NCBI RefSeq assembly: GCF_030440425.1
Contig: NZ_CP098023.1
Coordinates: 3,992,001-4,056,000, forward strand
Reading direction: 5' to 3'
DNA: 64,000 nucleotides
Origin: Microbulbifer sp. MI-G
GTDB taxonomy: Bacteria; Pseudomonadota; Gammaproteobacteria; Pseudomonadales; Cellvibrionaceae
This document shows, one piece after another, positions 1 through 10,232 of the stretch (its first letter is position 1; every line of letters starts with the position of its first letter). The notes beneath the pieces are model-generated. The model searched no databases and was not told the DNA's origin. It saw only the letters and a list, made by a program, of their open reading frames with translations. Position numbers and translations under genes: made by a program.

Positions 1-98
1 AGCCACCTACCACAATGCCATCCTCAACGCACCCATTGACCGGGGGCCCCGTGTTCTTCGTGCAGGAGCGAGACAGGATCGCGCTTGTAAGCCACCTC

Positions 99-126
99 TT
101 ACGTTATCAAAAGTTGGGGCTATAAT
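99..126 (+). promoter_or_regulatory. Putative sigma70 promoter of typA
   Basis: A perfect TATAAT hexamer lies at 121-126, with a weak TTACGT -35-like hexamer 16 bases upstream. Transcription would start near 133 and give a leader of about 90 bases. The leader contains the perfect palindrome CTCCTGCAGGAG (146-157) and two copies of GTGTACA (171-177 and 184-190 approximately). The -10 is convincing; the -35 is not. Confidence 0.45.
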
Positions 127-222
127 TGGCAACTTTTCCGTTTGGCTCCTGCAGGAGATAGCGTTACGAATGTGTACATTGCTGTGTACAAATTCTGTTT
201 TATTTAAGGTGTTATGCAGTAA

Positions 223-2040
223 ATGTCCAATATTATCAACAACTTAAGAAATGTGGCCATCATTGCCCATGTAGACCACGGCAAAACCACGCTGGTGGAC
301 AGGCTCTTGCAGCAGTCCGGCACACTGGATCGCCGCGACGCCGACGCAGAGCGGGTGATGGACTCCAACGATCAGGAGCGAGAGCGCGGCATTACCATAC
401 TGGCCAAAAATACTGCCATCCGCTGGCGTGATTACCGCATCAATATTGTTGACACCCCCGGGCATGCCGACTTCGGAGGCGAGGTGGAGCGCGTGCTGTC
501 CATGGTGGACTCGGTTTTGCTACTGGTGGATGCCGTCGACGGCCCCATGCCACAGACCCGCTTTGTCACCCAGAAAGCGTTCGAGCAGGGTCTCAAGCCC
601 ATTGTGGTGATCAACAAAGTCGACCGTCCCGGCGCACGCCCCGACTGGGTGATGGACCAGGTTTTTGACCTGTTCGACAACCTCGGCGCCAGCGACGAGC
701 AGCTCGACTTTCCCGTGGTTTACACCTCCGCCTTAAACGGCATTGCCGGCCTGGATGACACCGCTATGGCGGACGATATGGCCCCGCTGTTCCAGATGAT
801 TCTGGATAAGGTACCCCCTCCCAAAGTGGACCTCAACGGCCCTTTCCAGATGCAGATCTCCGCGCTGGACTACTCCAGTTATGTGGGTGTGATCGGCGTG
901 GGCCGTATTACCCGCGGCACCCTCAAGCCAAACCAGCCGGTGGTGGTACTGGACCGTGATGGCAAGGCGCGCAAGGCCAGGGTACTGCAGGTGATGGGTT
1001 ATCTGGGGCTTGAGCGCACCGAAGTGGAGCAGGCCAGCGCCGGCGACATTGTGTGTATCACCGGTGTGGGCGCACTGAATATCTCCGACACCCTGTGTGA
1101 CCCGGACACCCCGGAAGCCCTGCCCGCCCTGAGTGTGGACGAACCCACCGTGAGCATGACCTTTCAGGTGAACGACTCCCCCTTCTCCGGCCAGGACGGC
1201 AAGTTTGTCACCTCCCGCAACATCCGCGAGCGCCTGGAACAGGAACTGATCCACAACGTGGCGCTGCGTGTGGAACAAGGCGATTCCCCGGACAAATTCA
1301 AGGTCTCCGGTCGCGGCGAACTGCACCTGTCCGTGCTGATCGAGACCATGCGCCGGGAGGGTTTTGAACTGGGTGTGTCCCGCCCGGAAGTAGTGCAGAA
1401 GGCGGTGGACGGCGACATCCACGAGCCCTACGAGGCCGTGGTCATCGACGTAGAGGACCAGCACCAGGGTTCGATTATGGAAGAACTGGGCCTGCGCAAG
1501 GCAGAGCTGACCAATATGGAACCGGACGGTAAAGGCCGCGTACGCCTGACGTTTATCGTGCCCTCCCGCGGTATGATTGGCTTTCGCAGCCAGTTCCTTA
1601 CCCTCACCAGCGGCTCCGGCATTATGACCAGCATATTCGACCACTACGGCCCGGTAAAACAGGGCGAGGTAGGCAAACGCACCAATGGCGTGTTGGTCTC
1701 CATGGTCAACGGCAAAACCCTCGCCTATGCCCTTTACGCCCTACAGGATCGCGGCCGCCTGTTTCTTGGCCACGGAGAGGACATCTACGAGGGCCAGATC
1801 GTCGGCATCCACTCGCGCGGCAATGACCTGGCGGTAAACCCTACCAAGGCCAAGCAGCTTACCAATATCCGCGCCGCGGGCACAGACGAGGCCCTCACCC
1901 TTACCCCACCGATTCGCCACACACTGGAACAGGCCCTGGAATTTATCGAAGAGGATGAACTGGTAGAGGTAACCCCCAATCATATCCGCCTGCGCAAGAA
2001 GATTTTGCAGGAGAATATGCGCAAGCGGGCGAAGAAGTAA
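223..2040 (+). CDS. typA: Ribosome-associated GTPase TypA/BipA
   Basis: Translational GTPase of the EF-G/LepA superfamily. It binds the ribosome and supports 50S assembly and growth under stress or cold. The 605-residue length is that of the family. Seen motifs: G1 HVDHGKTT near residue 16, switch [10 protein letters not shown] near 77, and G4 NKVD near 130. These are followed by the beta-barrel domain II, EF-G-like domains III and V, and the C-terminal TypA-specific domain ending in a basic tail ([15 protein letters not shown]). ATG at 223 is the family start and has only a distant AAGG upstream. It stands alone, with its own promoter about 90 bases upstream. Nothing is unusual in the protein. 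Confidence 0.97.
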   Translation: MSNIINNLRNVAIIAHVDHGKTTLVDRLLQQSGTLDRRDADAERVMDSNDQERERGITILAKNTAIRWRDYRINIVDTPGHADFGGEVERVLSMVDSVLLLVDAVDGPMPQTRFVTQKAFEQGLKPIVVINKVDRPGARPDWVMDQVFDLFDNLGASDEQLDFPVVYTSALNGIAGLDDTAMADDMAPLFQMILDKVPPPKVDLNGPFQMQISALDYSSYVGVIGVGRITRGTLKPNQPVVVLDRDGKARKARVLQVMGYLGLERTEVEQASAGDIVCITGVGALNISDTLCDPDTPEALPALSVDEPTVSMTFQVNDSPFSGQDGKFVTSRNIRERLEQELIHNVALRVEQGDSPDKFKVSGRGELHLSVLIETMRREGFELGVSRPEVVQKAVDGDIHEPYEAVVIDVEDQHQGSIMEELGLRKAELTNMEPDGKGRVRLTFIVPSRGMIGFRSQFLTLTSGSGIMTSIFDHYGPVKQGEVGKRTNGVLVSMVNGKTLAYALYALQDRGRLFLGHGEDIYEGQIVGIHSRGNDLAVNPTKAKQLTNIRAAGTDEALTLTPPIRHTLEQALEFIEEDELVEVTPNHIRLRKKILQENMRKRAKK

Positions 2041-2187
2041 GCCGGCACAGTTTGTTGGAAAAATGCGAGAAGCCCGGCCTGCTCGCCCAGTGCCCCTGTA
2101 ATGCCAGCACAGCCCCACGGTGCTGTTGTACCCGGGGATGCAGACCGACCATGTTAAACAGGGTCCAAGACCGGTGTGCCTGCCGGG

Positions 2188-2628
2188 TTAACCGGTTTCC
2201 AGCAGGAACGTCACGGGACCATCGTTGACCAGGGTAATCTGCATATCCTCGGCAAACACACCACAGGCCACGGGCGCAAACCGGATTCGCGCCTGGGCAA
2301 CAAAGTGGTTGTAAAGGGTTTCGGCCTGCCCGGGGCTGGCGCCACGGCTGAAGCTGGGGCGCAGGCCGCGCCCGGTCTCCGCCACCAGGGTAAACTGGCT
2401 GACCACCAGCAGCCCCCCACCGGCCTGCTGCAGGTTACAGTTCATTCTGCCGCTTTTATCGGGGAAAACCCGGTAGTTCAGTACCTTGTGCAGCAGTTTG
2501 TCCGCGCCCTCAGCAGTGTCCCGGGCCTCAATGCCCAGCAGCAACAGCAGGCCGCGATCAATAGCACCGACCGACTCCCCGGCGACATCCACCCGCGCGT
2601 GACTCACCCGCTGAATCAATCCTTTCAT
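2188..2628 (-). CDS. dtd: D-aminoacyl-tRNA deacylase
   Basis: Hydrolyses D-amino acids (and glycine mischarged on tRNA-Ala) from tRNA, so proofreading chirality in translation. The 146 residues match the DTD family. Seen: N-terminal KGLIQRVSHARV, the catalytic-pocket motif SQFTL near residue 77, and the C-terminal NDGPVT motif that carries the Gly-cisPro dipeptide of the partner active site. It converges on typA and diverges from the prolyl oligopeptidase gene at 2714. It is the only gene on the minus strand between 1 and 11 kb. Confidence 0.96.
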   Translation of the reverse strand: MKGLIQRVSHARVDVAGESVGAIDRGLLLLLGIEARDTAEGADKLLHKVLNYRVFPDKSGRMNCNLQQAGGGLLVVSQFTLVAETGRGLRPSFSRGASPGQAETLYNHFVAQARIRFAPVACGVFAEDMQITLVNDGPVTFLLETG

Positions 2629-2713
2629 CTCACACCTCTTCGCCCCTCTGGAACCCTGCGTATAAATGCCCTAGATTAGCGAACTGATTCGCAGAGAGAA
2701 ACCGGGAGGGGGT

Positions 2714-4822
2714 ATGAGAAAACAGTTGACTTTGCTACTGGCCGGAGCCGTGACCGCAGTGACTGTACAGGCAGCGGACCGCTATCCAGACAGTAAGACC
2801 GTCTCACAACAGGATATATACTTCGGCACCAAAGTGGAGGACCCCTATCGCTGGCTCGAGAACACGGCCACAGGGGATGTCAAAGACTGGGTAGCGGTAC
2901 AGAACGCTCACGCCCTGCCGCGCCTGAAGCAATTGCCGGGCTGGCAGAAAATCAATGACCGTCTCACCAAGCTGTGGCGCTATGAACGCTATGGGGTGCC
3001 CTATAAGAAAGAGGGCAGTTACTACTACAGCTACAACAGCGGTGACTGGGATCAGAATGTCTTTTACCGCACCGCAGATCTGACCCGGGAAGGCAAACCC
3101 ATCCTGGATCCACGCAGCCTGAGCGAGGACGGGACTATCGCGACCAAGCGCCTCACGGTCAGCCCCAAGGGCCGCTACCTGGCCTATGGAACCTCCGATG
3201 GCGGGACCGACTGGACCGACTACCACATTCGCGATTTGCGCACCGGCAAAGACCTTGAGGACCGGCTGACCGGCATCAAGTTCAGCGGCGCCAGTTGGGC
3301 GGCCGATGAGTCCGGCTTTTATTACAGCCGCTACCCTTTCAACAAAGCGGGCCGTGCCGATGACAGCAAACAGGTAGCGGTGTATTTCCACCGCCTGGGG
3401 GAACCGCAGAAACACGACCGGCTGGTATATCAGATTACCGACCATCCCACGCGCAACCCTGATGCCATGGTGAGCGACGACGGCCATTACCTACTGTTGA
3501 ACATCTTTGACGGTTACGATTCCAACGGCTTCTATTATCGGGATTTGCGCGACGACAGTCACAAGGTGGTAAAGTTGCTGGACGAATGGGATGGCCTCTA
3601 CCAGTTTCTCGGTAACAAGGGTAAAACCTTTTTCTTCGAGACCAGCGCGGGGGCGCCTTTGGGGCGGGTGATCGCCATCGACCTCGATAAGCCACAGCGC
3701 AAAAACTGGCGCGAGCTGGTACCGGAAAGTGACAGCGTGCTGCAGAGCGCAAGTTTTATCGGCGACCGCTTCGTATTACATTACCTGGAAGATGCCAAAT
3801 CACGGGTGCTGGTGACCGACACCAATGGCAAGCAACCGTACGAATTGAAACTGCCCGGAGTGGGTTCGGTGACCGGCTTCTATGGTGAACCGGATGAAGT
3901 GGAAACCTTCTTCTCGTTCAGCAACTTTATTACTCCGCCGAGCATTTATCACCTGAATGTGCAGAACGGGGAAACCGAGCTGTTCAAACAGCCCGAGTAT
4001 GCCGCTGATTTCTCCGACCTGACGGTAAACCAGCACTTTTTCAAGAGCAAAGACGGCACCCGCGTGCCCCTGTTTTTGGTACACAAAAAGGGCATGAAAC
4101 GCGATGGTGCCAACCCGACATTACTGTACGGGTATGGCGGCTTTAACGTCTCAATCCTGCCGCGTTTCTACAACCATTTCGCCGGCTGGTTGGATATGGG
4201 GGGCACCCTCGCCCTGGTGAATTTGCGTGGTGGCAGCGAGTACGGCGAAGCCTGGCACCAGGCGGGCACCAAGACGCAAAAGCAAAATGTTTTTGACGAC
4301 TTTATCGCCGCGGCGGAATGGCTGATCGCAGAAAAAATCACGTCACCTGCAAAGCTCGGTATCAATGGCCGCTCGAACGGTGGCCTGCTTGTGGGCGCTA
4401 CCCTGGTACAGCGACCGGATTTGTTTGCTGCGGCCCTGCCGGCAGTGGGCGTATTGGATATGCTGCGCTACCACACCGCCTCCGCGAACGCGCGACAATG
4501 GTCCAGCGACTACGGCTTGAGTGAAAACCGCGAAGAATTTAGCGCCCTCCACGCCTACTCCCCGGTGCACAATACCCGTGAGGGCACCTGCTACCCAGCC
4601 ACCCTGATTACCACGGCGGACCGCGATGACCGAGTGGTACCCTGGCACAGTTACAAGTTTGCCGCCGCACTGCAGCAAGACCAGGGTTGCGACAACCCCG
4701 TCTGGCTGGCTGTGGAAACCCGCGCGGGCCACGGCGCCGGTAAGCCCGTGTGGATGCAGGTGGAAGATTATGCCAATCAATGGAGCTTCCTCGCCGATCG
4801 ACTGGGTATGGAGATCAAGTAA
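2714..4822 (+). CDS. Prolyl oligopeptidase family serine peptidase (S9A), exported
   Basis: Cleaves peptides after proline. The N-terminus (MRKQLTLLLAGAVTAVTVQA) is a Sec signal peptide, so the enzyme should be periplasmic or secreted. The family layout is clear: an N-terminal S9 segment (DPYRWLE), a seven-bladed beta-propeller (about residues 90-430), and a C-terminal alpha/beta-hydrolase domain. Catalytic residues read as Ser554 in GRSNGG, Asp638 or Asp639 in ADRDDRVVP, and His673 in RAGHGAG. The 702 residues are full length. A strong ribosome site (GGGAGGGGG) sits directly before the ATG. Monocistronic. It probably takes part in extracellular peptide use, as does the M16 peptidase at 7118. 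Confidence 0.95.
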   Translation: MRKQLTLLLAGAVTAVTVQAADRYPDSKTVSQQDIYFGTKVEDPYRWLENTATGDVKDWVAVQNAHALPRLKQLPGWQKINDRLTKLWRYERYGVPYKKEGSYYYSYNSGDWDQNVFYRTADLTREGKPILDPRSLSEDGTIATKRLTVSPKGRYLAYGTSDGGTDWTDYHIRDLRTGKDLEDRLTGIKFSGASWAADESGFYYSRYPFNKAGRADDSKQVAVYFHRLGEPQKHDRLVYQITDHPTRNPDAMVSDDGHYLLLNIFDGYDSNGFYYRDLRDDSHKVVKLLDEWDGLYQFLGNKGKTFFFETSAGAPLGRVIAIDLDKPQRKNWRELVPESDSVLQSASFIGDRFVLHYLEDAKSRVLVTDTNGKQPYELKLPGVGSVTGFYGEPDEVETFFSFSNFITPPSIYHLNVQNGETELFKQPEYAADFSDLTVNQHFFKSKDGTRVPLFLVHKKGMKRDGANPTLLYGYGGFNVSILPRFYNHFAGWLDMGGTLALVNLRGGSEYGEAWHQAGTKTQKQNVFDDFIAAAEWLIAEKITSPAKLGINGRSNGGLLVGATLVQRPDLFAAALPAVGVLDMLRYHTASANARQWSSDYGLSENREEFSALHAYSPVHNTREGTCYPATLITTADRDDRVVPWHSYKFAAALQQDQGCDNPVWLAVETRAGHGAGKPVWMQVEDYANQWSFLADRLGMEIK

Positions 4823-5014
4823 TCTGATGTTGCAGGTGGCTGCCGGCTGTGGCCGGCGGCACCTGTCGCGGATTGCGCTTGTTTTGCTCGAGCGATACAC
4901 CCGGCCTGTATACGGGCAGGTAGGACTACCGGGTGATTCCAACCGTGTTGGACAGGGCCAACCACAGAGACTGTCACTGAGTAAAAATAATATGCAATTA
5001 CCTCCGGTGGGAAC

Positions 5015-6004
5015 ATGAAACATGCATTTGTCACCGGTGCTAACGGTTTTCTCGGCACCAATCTGGTTGAGCTACTCTGTGCGGATGGCTGGCAGGTGAC
5101 CGCCATGCACCGGCACACCTCCGATATCCGCAAGCTTCGCTCCATGGGGGTGGCTCTGGTGGAGGGCTCCCTGGATGATACCGATGCACTGCGTAGCGCG
5201 ATTCCAGGCAATATCGACGCTCTTTTCCATGTCGCCGCCAATACCAGTATGTGGCGCGGTGGCAATGCCCAACAGTGGCGAGACAATGTAGTGGGCTCGG
5301 CCAACATTGCCCGGGTAGCCAGAGAGAAAGGCGTTGGGCGCATGATTGTTACCAGTTCCATCTCCGCTTACGGCTATCATAGGGAAACCATCACCGAAGA
5401 GAGTGAAAAACGGGCAGATAACCCCCACCACCACTATCTGTACACCAAGAAACGCGGGGAACTCGCCGTGCAGAGGGAGATTGCGCAGGGGCTGGATGCC
5501 GTATTCTTGAATCCCTGCGCTATTGTGGGGAAATACGATACCCACAACTGGGCGCAAACCTTTTTTTTAATTGATCAAGGCCGGTTGCCGGGTGTACCGC
5601 CCGGTTACGGGTCTTTTTGCCACGCCGGTGCTGTGGCGCGGGCACATATTGAGGCCGTAGAGAAGGGCCGCTGTGGCGAGAACTATATCCTTGCCGGCAT
5701 TGATGCCAGTTTCCTGGAGTTCTTCGGGAAAATAGCTGAACTGCGGCACAAGCCGGTGCCCAAGCGCACCACACCGGCGTTTGTGATACAGTCAGTCGCC
5801 TGGTGCTCTGATCTCTGGTCGCGGGTGAGCAAACGCGAACCCGTGATTACCCCGCAAAAAGCCACTCTGGTGACGGGTCAGGTTGTGGCGAGCAGTGCCA
5901 AGGCGGAGCGGGAACTGAATTACCAATCGGGTGTGGCACTGGAGACCATGTTGTGCGAATGTCACGACTGGTTGGTACAACAAAAATTATTGGAGCCAAA
6001 GTGA
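5015..6004 (+). CDS. NAD(P)-dependent epimerase/dehydratase (extended SDR)
   Basis: Extended short-chain dehydrogenase, closest in style to dihydroflavonol-4-reductase or 3-beta-HSD-like proteins. The nucleotide-binding motif TGANGFLG lies at residues 7-14. The catalytic Ser region (VTSSISAYG) is near 110-118 and a YxxxK-type motif (YLYTKKRGE) is near 143. The 329-residue length is normal. The substrate cannot be told from the sequence. Its stop overlaps the GTG start of a 29-residue membrane ORF (GTGA), which suggests translational coupling. Confidence 0.85.
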   Translation: MKHAFVTGANGFLGTNLVELLCADGWQVTAMHRHTSDIRKLRSMGVALVEGSLDDTDALRSAIPGNIDALFHVAANTSMWRGGNAQQWRDNVVGSANIARVAREKGVGRMIVTSSISAYGYHRETITEESEKRADNPHHHYLYTKKRGELAVQREIAQGLDAVFLNPCAIVGKYDTHNWAQTFFLIDQGRLPGVPPGYGSFCHAGAVARAHIEAVEKGRCGENYILAGIDASFLEFFGKIAELRHKPVPKRTTPAFVIQSVAWCSDLWSRVSKREPVITPQKATLVTGQVVASSAKAERELNYQSGVALETMLCECHDWLVQQKLLEPK

Positions 6005-6090
6005 ATCGCGGTCATATCGTTTTTATCCTGGTTGCCCTCCTATTGATTCTGCAATTGATCCAGCACTATTTCTTTTCCGGTGCGCCGTAA
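6001..6090 (+). CDS. Candidate 29-residue single-pass membrane peptide
   Basis: A short ORF starts with GTG at 6001, and this codon overlaps the TGA stop of the preceding epimerase gene (GTGA). It encodes 29 residues: a short polar start (VNRGH), a run of about 16 hydrophobic residues (IVFILVALLLILQLIQ) and a short tail (HYFFSGAP). That is the layout of small single-span membrane proteins. The coupled start and the unbroken hydrophobic segment favour a real gene; no family is recognised. It may equally be chance. Confidence 0.45.
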   Translation: MNRGHIVFILVALLLILQLIQHYFFSGAP

Positions 6091-6173
6091 ATGATTTGCA
6101 AGCCCTCAAGCCAAGTGGCCCTGGCCGGCACCGCCACACCACTGTGACCTGAACGCTTTCCAAGGAGTCATCA

Positions 6174-6776
6174 ATGCACGAGAAACGCTGCGGCTGGTGC
6201 CTGTCTACACCGCTTTACCGCCGTTATCATGACGAGGAGTGGGGACGCCCGGTCACAGATGACAAAACCCTGTTTGAGTTTCTATTGCTGGAGGGAGCCC
6301 AGGCGGGCCTGTCCTGGATTACTGTGTTGAACAAACGGGAAAATTACCGGCGTCTGTTCAATGATTTTTCGGTGGAAAAGATCGCACGCTATACACCAAA
6401 AAAAGTGGAAAAACTGCTGCAGAATCCGGGCATTATCCGCAATCGTCTCAAGGTGGAGTCCGCGGTAAAAAATGCCCGAGCCACCCTGGCCCTGCGGGAT
6501 AAGGGAACTTCGCTGTCGCAGTTTCTCTGGCAGTTTACCGATGGCCGGGTAATCGTAAACCGCCCCGCTTCTCTCGCACAGGTGCCATCCAGTACACCCG
6601 AGTCCGATGCCATGAGCAAGGCGTTGAAAAAGGCCGGCTTTAGCTTTGTTGGCTCAACCATAATGTATGCTCATATGCAGGCCACCGGGATGGTGAATGA
6701 CCATTTGCACAGCTGCCCGGCCCACCAGCACTGTGTGGATGCGGCGCGGGCGGCGGGCCTGGCAACGAGTCGATGA
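6174..6776 (+). CDS. tag: DNA-3-methyladenine glycosylase I
   Basis: Base-excision repair enzyme that removes 3-methyladenine from alkylated DNA. The N-terminal motif RCGWCLSTPLYRRYHDEEWG and the C-terminal HSCPAHQHC provide the Cys/His zinc-binding 'snap' of the Tag family. The central helix-hairpin-helix region (PGIIRNRLKVESAVKNA) is conserved. The 200 residues are near the usual 185-195. A ribosome site (AAGGAG) precedes the ATG. It is a stand-alone gene; immediately downstream the base composition turns AT-rich. Confidence 0.96.
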   Translation: MHEKRCGWCLSTPLYRRYHDEEWGRPVTDDKTLFEFLLLEGAQAGLSWITVLNKRENYRRLFNDFSVEKIARYTPKKVEKLLQNPGIIRNRLKVESAVKNARATLALRDKGTSLSQFLWQFTDGRVIVNRPASLAQVPSSTPESDAMSKALKKAGFSFVGSTIMYAHMQATGMVNDHLHSCPAHQHCVDAARAAGLATSR

Positions 6777-7117
6777 AGCGACTCATGACCAGCAAAACCT
6801 TCACCAGGAGTATTCGGGAAGACTGAAAAAAGTGATCGATTCAGGCATCATCAGCCTAAAAATTGGGGAATTGATTAGTAAACAGCTTCAGGAATTTCGA
6901 GTAGAATATTTCAAATCAAAAACAAATAGATAGTTGTTAATTCCTGTACTCCAGTTATCATAAAAATAGAAGATATTCTGAGCCTATTACAAAATTGATT
7001 ATAAACAAGAGCACCAGATACTTTACTACCAAAGCCTAATCGCGGGTGTATCTTGCGCTTTTTAGTAAACCTGGGCCATGAAAGGCCATTCCTAATCTTT
7101 GTTGTGAGGAAACTACG

Positions 7118-9976
7118 TTGAAAAAAGTTCTTGCTGTCGGGCTAGCAGTGTCATTAGCTGCTTGTCAAAATAATTACTTGAGCGGTGATATGCCTGCTCA
7201 CCCTGTGCTGCCACAAGGGGTTAACTTAATTGAAGAGGTAAAACGTCAAGGTGACGAAATAGTTATCCCTTATAAAAAGTACCAATTGGCCAATGGATTA
7301 ACAGTTATTATCCATGAGGATAAATCAGATCCATTGGCACATGTTGATGTAACTTATCATGTTGGCTCAGCCCGCGAGCAAATCGGAAACTCAGGTTTTG
7401 CCCATTTTTTCGAACATATGATGTTTCAAGGATCAGAGAATGTTAGGGATGAAGAACACTTTAAAATCGTTTCAGAATCAGGCGGCACTTTAAACGGAAC
7501 CACCAATACTGACAGAACCAACTATTTCCAAACGGTTCCCGTAAATCAGCTTGAAAAAATGCTCTGGCTGGAAGCTGATCGTATGGGGTTCTTACTGGAC
7601 GCCGTGACGCAAGAAAAATTTGAAGTGCAGCGTGAAACTGTTAAGAACGAGCGTGGGCAACGAATTGATAACAGACCATACGGGCGTTTATCTGAGACAA
7701 TGTCAGCAGCACTTTATCCCGAGGGCCATCCATATTCTTGGCCAGTAATTGGCTACACCGAAGATTTGAACCGTGTTGATGTTAACGACTTGAAGAAATT
7801 TTTCTTACGCTGGTATGGTCCAAATAATGCAACGCTTACAATTGGCGGCGCGGTGGACCCAATAAAAACAATGACCCTGGTAAACAAATATTTTGGTTCG
7901 ATTCCCAGAGGCCCTGAAGTCATTGATGCAAAGAAGCCTTCGGTTACATTGAATGAAGATCGCTATGTCTCTTTTGAAGACAACGTTACTTTGCCACTAG
8001 TGTTCATGACTTTCCCTACGGTACATGCACGCCATGAAGATGAACCTGCTTTGGACATTTTGGCTGAAATCCTAGGTGGCGGTAAAACCTCTATCTTGTA
8101 TAAAAATCTGGTAAAGAATGGCTTAGCCGTTGAATCTCAAGTCTATCACCGTTGCCAGGAGCTAGCATGTACTTTCAATATGCTGGCATTGCCCAATCCG
8201 GCTGCCGGGAAGTCTTTGGCTGATTTAGAGTCTGTGATTCGAGCCTCTTTCTCAGAGTTTGAGCAGCGTGGAGTGAGAGAAGATGACCTGTTAAAAGTTA
8301 AAGCAAAATTAGAATCTAGTGCAATTTTTGGCTTGCAATCTGTTGAAGGTAAAGTAAGTCAACTGGCCTTCTTTGAAACCTTTGCAGGTACGCCTAACTA
8401 TATCGGGAAGAACATTAAGCGGTACAATGATGTAACTAAGGAAGATGTTGTTCGCGCTTACAATCAATACTTGAAAAATAAGCACGCTGTCATTGTCAGC
8501 GTGGTTCCCAAAGGGCAGCCTGACGCCGTTGCGAACGCTGATAATTTTAGCATCCCACAAAGAAACATACCTGAAAGAATCCAAGTTAAAATGTCAGATT
8601 TGGATACACGACGTGCAATTGACAGCTTTGATCGTTCGAAACAACCCATTGCGGACGCCAACCCGCTTGTCAATGTGCCAGCGTATTGGGAAACACAGCT
8701 CAGTAATGGTATTAAGGTTTTAGGTTCGCAAAGTCAGGAAACACCAACGACAAGTATATTAATCAAAATTCAAGGCGGTCACTTCGCTGAACCTGTTGAT
8801 AAAGCTGGATTGGCAAACCTCACAGCTGACTTGTTGAACGAATCAACGACTGCTCGCACTAACGAAGATATGAGTCTTGAATTACAAAAGCTCGGTAGTG
8901 ATGTAAGGATCTATGCTCGTGATGAAAAAATAAATATATTAGTCAGCAGCTTGAGCAAGAATCTAGATGAAACATTGGCATTAGTAGAGGAAAAACTTGT
9001 TAAACCGGCATTTAATGACATTGACTTCAATCGCCTCAAGTCTCAAATCATCCAAGGTATTCAGCATGCTCGCAAGGATGCCAATGCACTAGCTAATGAA
9101 GCCTGGAGTAAGCTTTTGTATGGGGATAGTATTGCAGGTATACCAGCGACTGGCAGCGTGGATAGTGTTAGCAAGCTAACAGTTGCTGATGTAAGGGATT
9201 TTTATAACAACTATGTGAAACCTCAGGATGCTGAGTTGATTGTTGTGAGCGATTTACCGCAATCAGAGATTAACAAATCCTTAAATAGGCTGACTTCTTG
9301 GACGGGCAAAGGAAAGTCATTCAATCGTACGTTTAAGCCAGTGAGCTTTGATCCGCAATCAGTATATATTGTCAACAAAGATAAGGCCGCACAGTCTGTT
9401 ATTCGCATTGGCAAACCTAGCCTGAAGCGAGATTTCACAGGAGAATTCTATAAAGCCGACTTGATGAACTTTAATCTTGGCGGTGCGTTTAACAGCCGTA
9501 TAAACCTTAATCTTCGTGAAGACAAAGGTTATACCTATGGCGCTCGCAGTCAATTTAGGGCGAGTAAAAACAGTGGCCACTATCAAGTTGGTGCCAGTGT
9601 AAGAGCAGATGCAACTGACAAATCATTTATTGAATTTGAAAAGGAGCTTAGAGCCTATCGTAACCACGGCATGACTAATGAAGAGCTGGAATTCATGCGC
9701 AAGGCGGTTGGACAACGTGATGCAAGAAGCTATGAAACACCCAATCAGAAACTACGGTTTTTAGGTAACATATTGGAATACGATTTACCAGCTAACTTCA
9801 CTCAAAAGCAAGCCGAAATTATCCAAAATACCAGCCTCGCTGAGCTCAACTCATTGGCTGAAAAGTATTTAGATATTGATACAATGGCAAAATTGGTTGT
9901 CGGCGATGTTGAAAGCCTGAAACCGCAATTCGAAGAACTTGGCTATAAAGTCGAAGTTATTGATTTAGACAAATAA
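7118..9976 (+). CDS. M16 family zinc metallopeptidase, lipoprotein
   Basis: Pitrilysin/insulinase-type peptidase with two fused M16 halves (952 residues). The N-terminus (MKKVLAVGLAVSLAACQNN) is a lipoprotein signal with a lipobox ending at Cys16, so it should sit in the envelope. The inverted zinc motif HFFEH lies near residues 99-103, and the third ligand Glu falls in the NERGQRIDNRPYGR region about 75 residues later. The second half (about 520-950) carries the R/Y-type GYTYGARS segment of the non-catalytic M16 domain. The start is TTG, supported by GAGG nine bases upstream. Codon use is clearly AT-richer than in the genes before 6.8 kb and after 12 kb, which suggests acquisition. A strong terminator follows. 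Confidence 0.93.
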   Translation: MKKVLAVGLAVSLAACQNNYLSGDMPAHPVLPQGVNLIEEVKRQGDEIVIPYKKYQLANGLTVIIHEDKSDPLAHVDVTYHVGSAREQIGNSGFAHFFEHMMFQGSENVRDEEHFKIVSESGGTLNGTTNTDRTNYFQTVPVNQLEKMLWLEADRMGFLLDAVTQEKFEVQRETVKNERGQRIDNRPYGRLSETMSAALYPEGHPYSWPVIGYTEDLNRVDVNDLKKFFLRWYGPNNATLTIGGAVDPIKTMTLVNKYFGSIPRGPEVIDAKKPSVTLNEDRYVSFEDNVTLPLVFMTFPTVHARHEDEPALDILAEILGGGKTSILYKNLVKNGLAVESQVYHRCQELACTFNMLALPNPAAGKSLADLESVIRASFSEFEQRGVREDDLLKVKAKLESSAIFGLQSVEGKVSQLAFFETFAGTPNYIGKNIKRYNDVTKEDVVRAYNQYLKNKHAVIVSVVPKGQPDAVANADNFSIPQRNIPERIQVKMSDLDTRRAIDSFDRSKQPIADANPLVNVPAYWETQLSNGIKVLGSQSQETPTTSILIKIQGGHFAEPVDKAGLANLTADLLNESTTARTNEDMSLELQKLGSDVRIYARDEKINILVSSLSKNLDETLALVEEKLVKPAFNDIDFNRLKSQIIQGIQHARKDANALANEAWSKLLYGDSIAGIPATGSVDSVSKLTVADVRDFYNNYVKPQDAELIVVSDLPQSEINKSLNRLTSWTGKGKSFNRTFKPVSFDPQSVYIVNKDKAAQSVIRIGKPSLKRDFTGEFYKADLMNFNLGGAFNSRINLNLREDKGYTYGARSQFRASKNSGHYQVGASVRADATDKSFIEFEKELRAYRNHGMTNEELEFMRKAVGQRDARSYETPNQKLRFLGNILEYDLPANFTQKQAEIIQNTSLAELNSLAEKYLDIDTMAKLVVGDVESLKPQFEELGYKVEVIDLDK

Positions 9977-9994
9977 CTGTTTATTCAGGATCTG

Positions 9995-10037
9995 AAAAGG
10001 TGTGAAGCACTGATCTTCACGCCTTTTTTATTTTTTT
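9995..10037 (+). terminator. Rho-independent terminator after the M16 gene
   Basis: A 13-base stem (9995-10007 pairing with 10015-10027, one G-T mismatch) with a seven-base loop is followed by a T-rich run. It lies 18 bases past the M16 stop. Confidence 0.9.
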
Positions 10038-10197
10038 ATAAATTCTAAAAAATAAATATTGTTATAACTATTTTTTGCACAATTCATGGCCTACAGGGAC
10101 TTTGCTGCATTTCATAATGACAGTAGCAAGCAAATTATATCAATAGAAGTCTACTATTTATCCAGAAACAGCTTAAGTGAACCCTAATAGTGACTTA

Positions 10198-10214
10198 GGG
10201 CCTGTTCACACTAA
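10198..10214 (+). repeat. IS left terminal inverted repeat
   Basis: GGGCCTGTTCACACTAA, the exact reverse complement of 10989-11005. Confidence 0.93.
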
Positions 10215-10232
10215 ATCCTGTATAATCCCTTC

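Noticed and set aside
171..190. GTGTACA repeats in the typA leader as a regulator site
   Set aside because: Only two short copies; no known binding pattern could be assigned.
733..1644. Long minus-strand frame opposite typA
   Set aside because: Lies entirely inside typA, with composition typical of an antisense shadow; no family features.
6697..6933. 78-codon ORF overlapping the end of tag
   Set aside because: The first part is a shadow of tag in another frame. The tail (KVIDSGIISLKIGELISKQ) shows no ribosome site or family.
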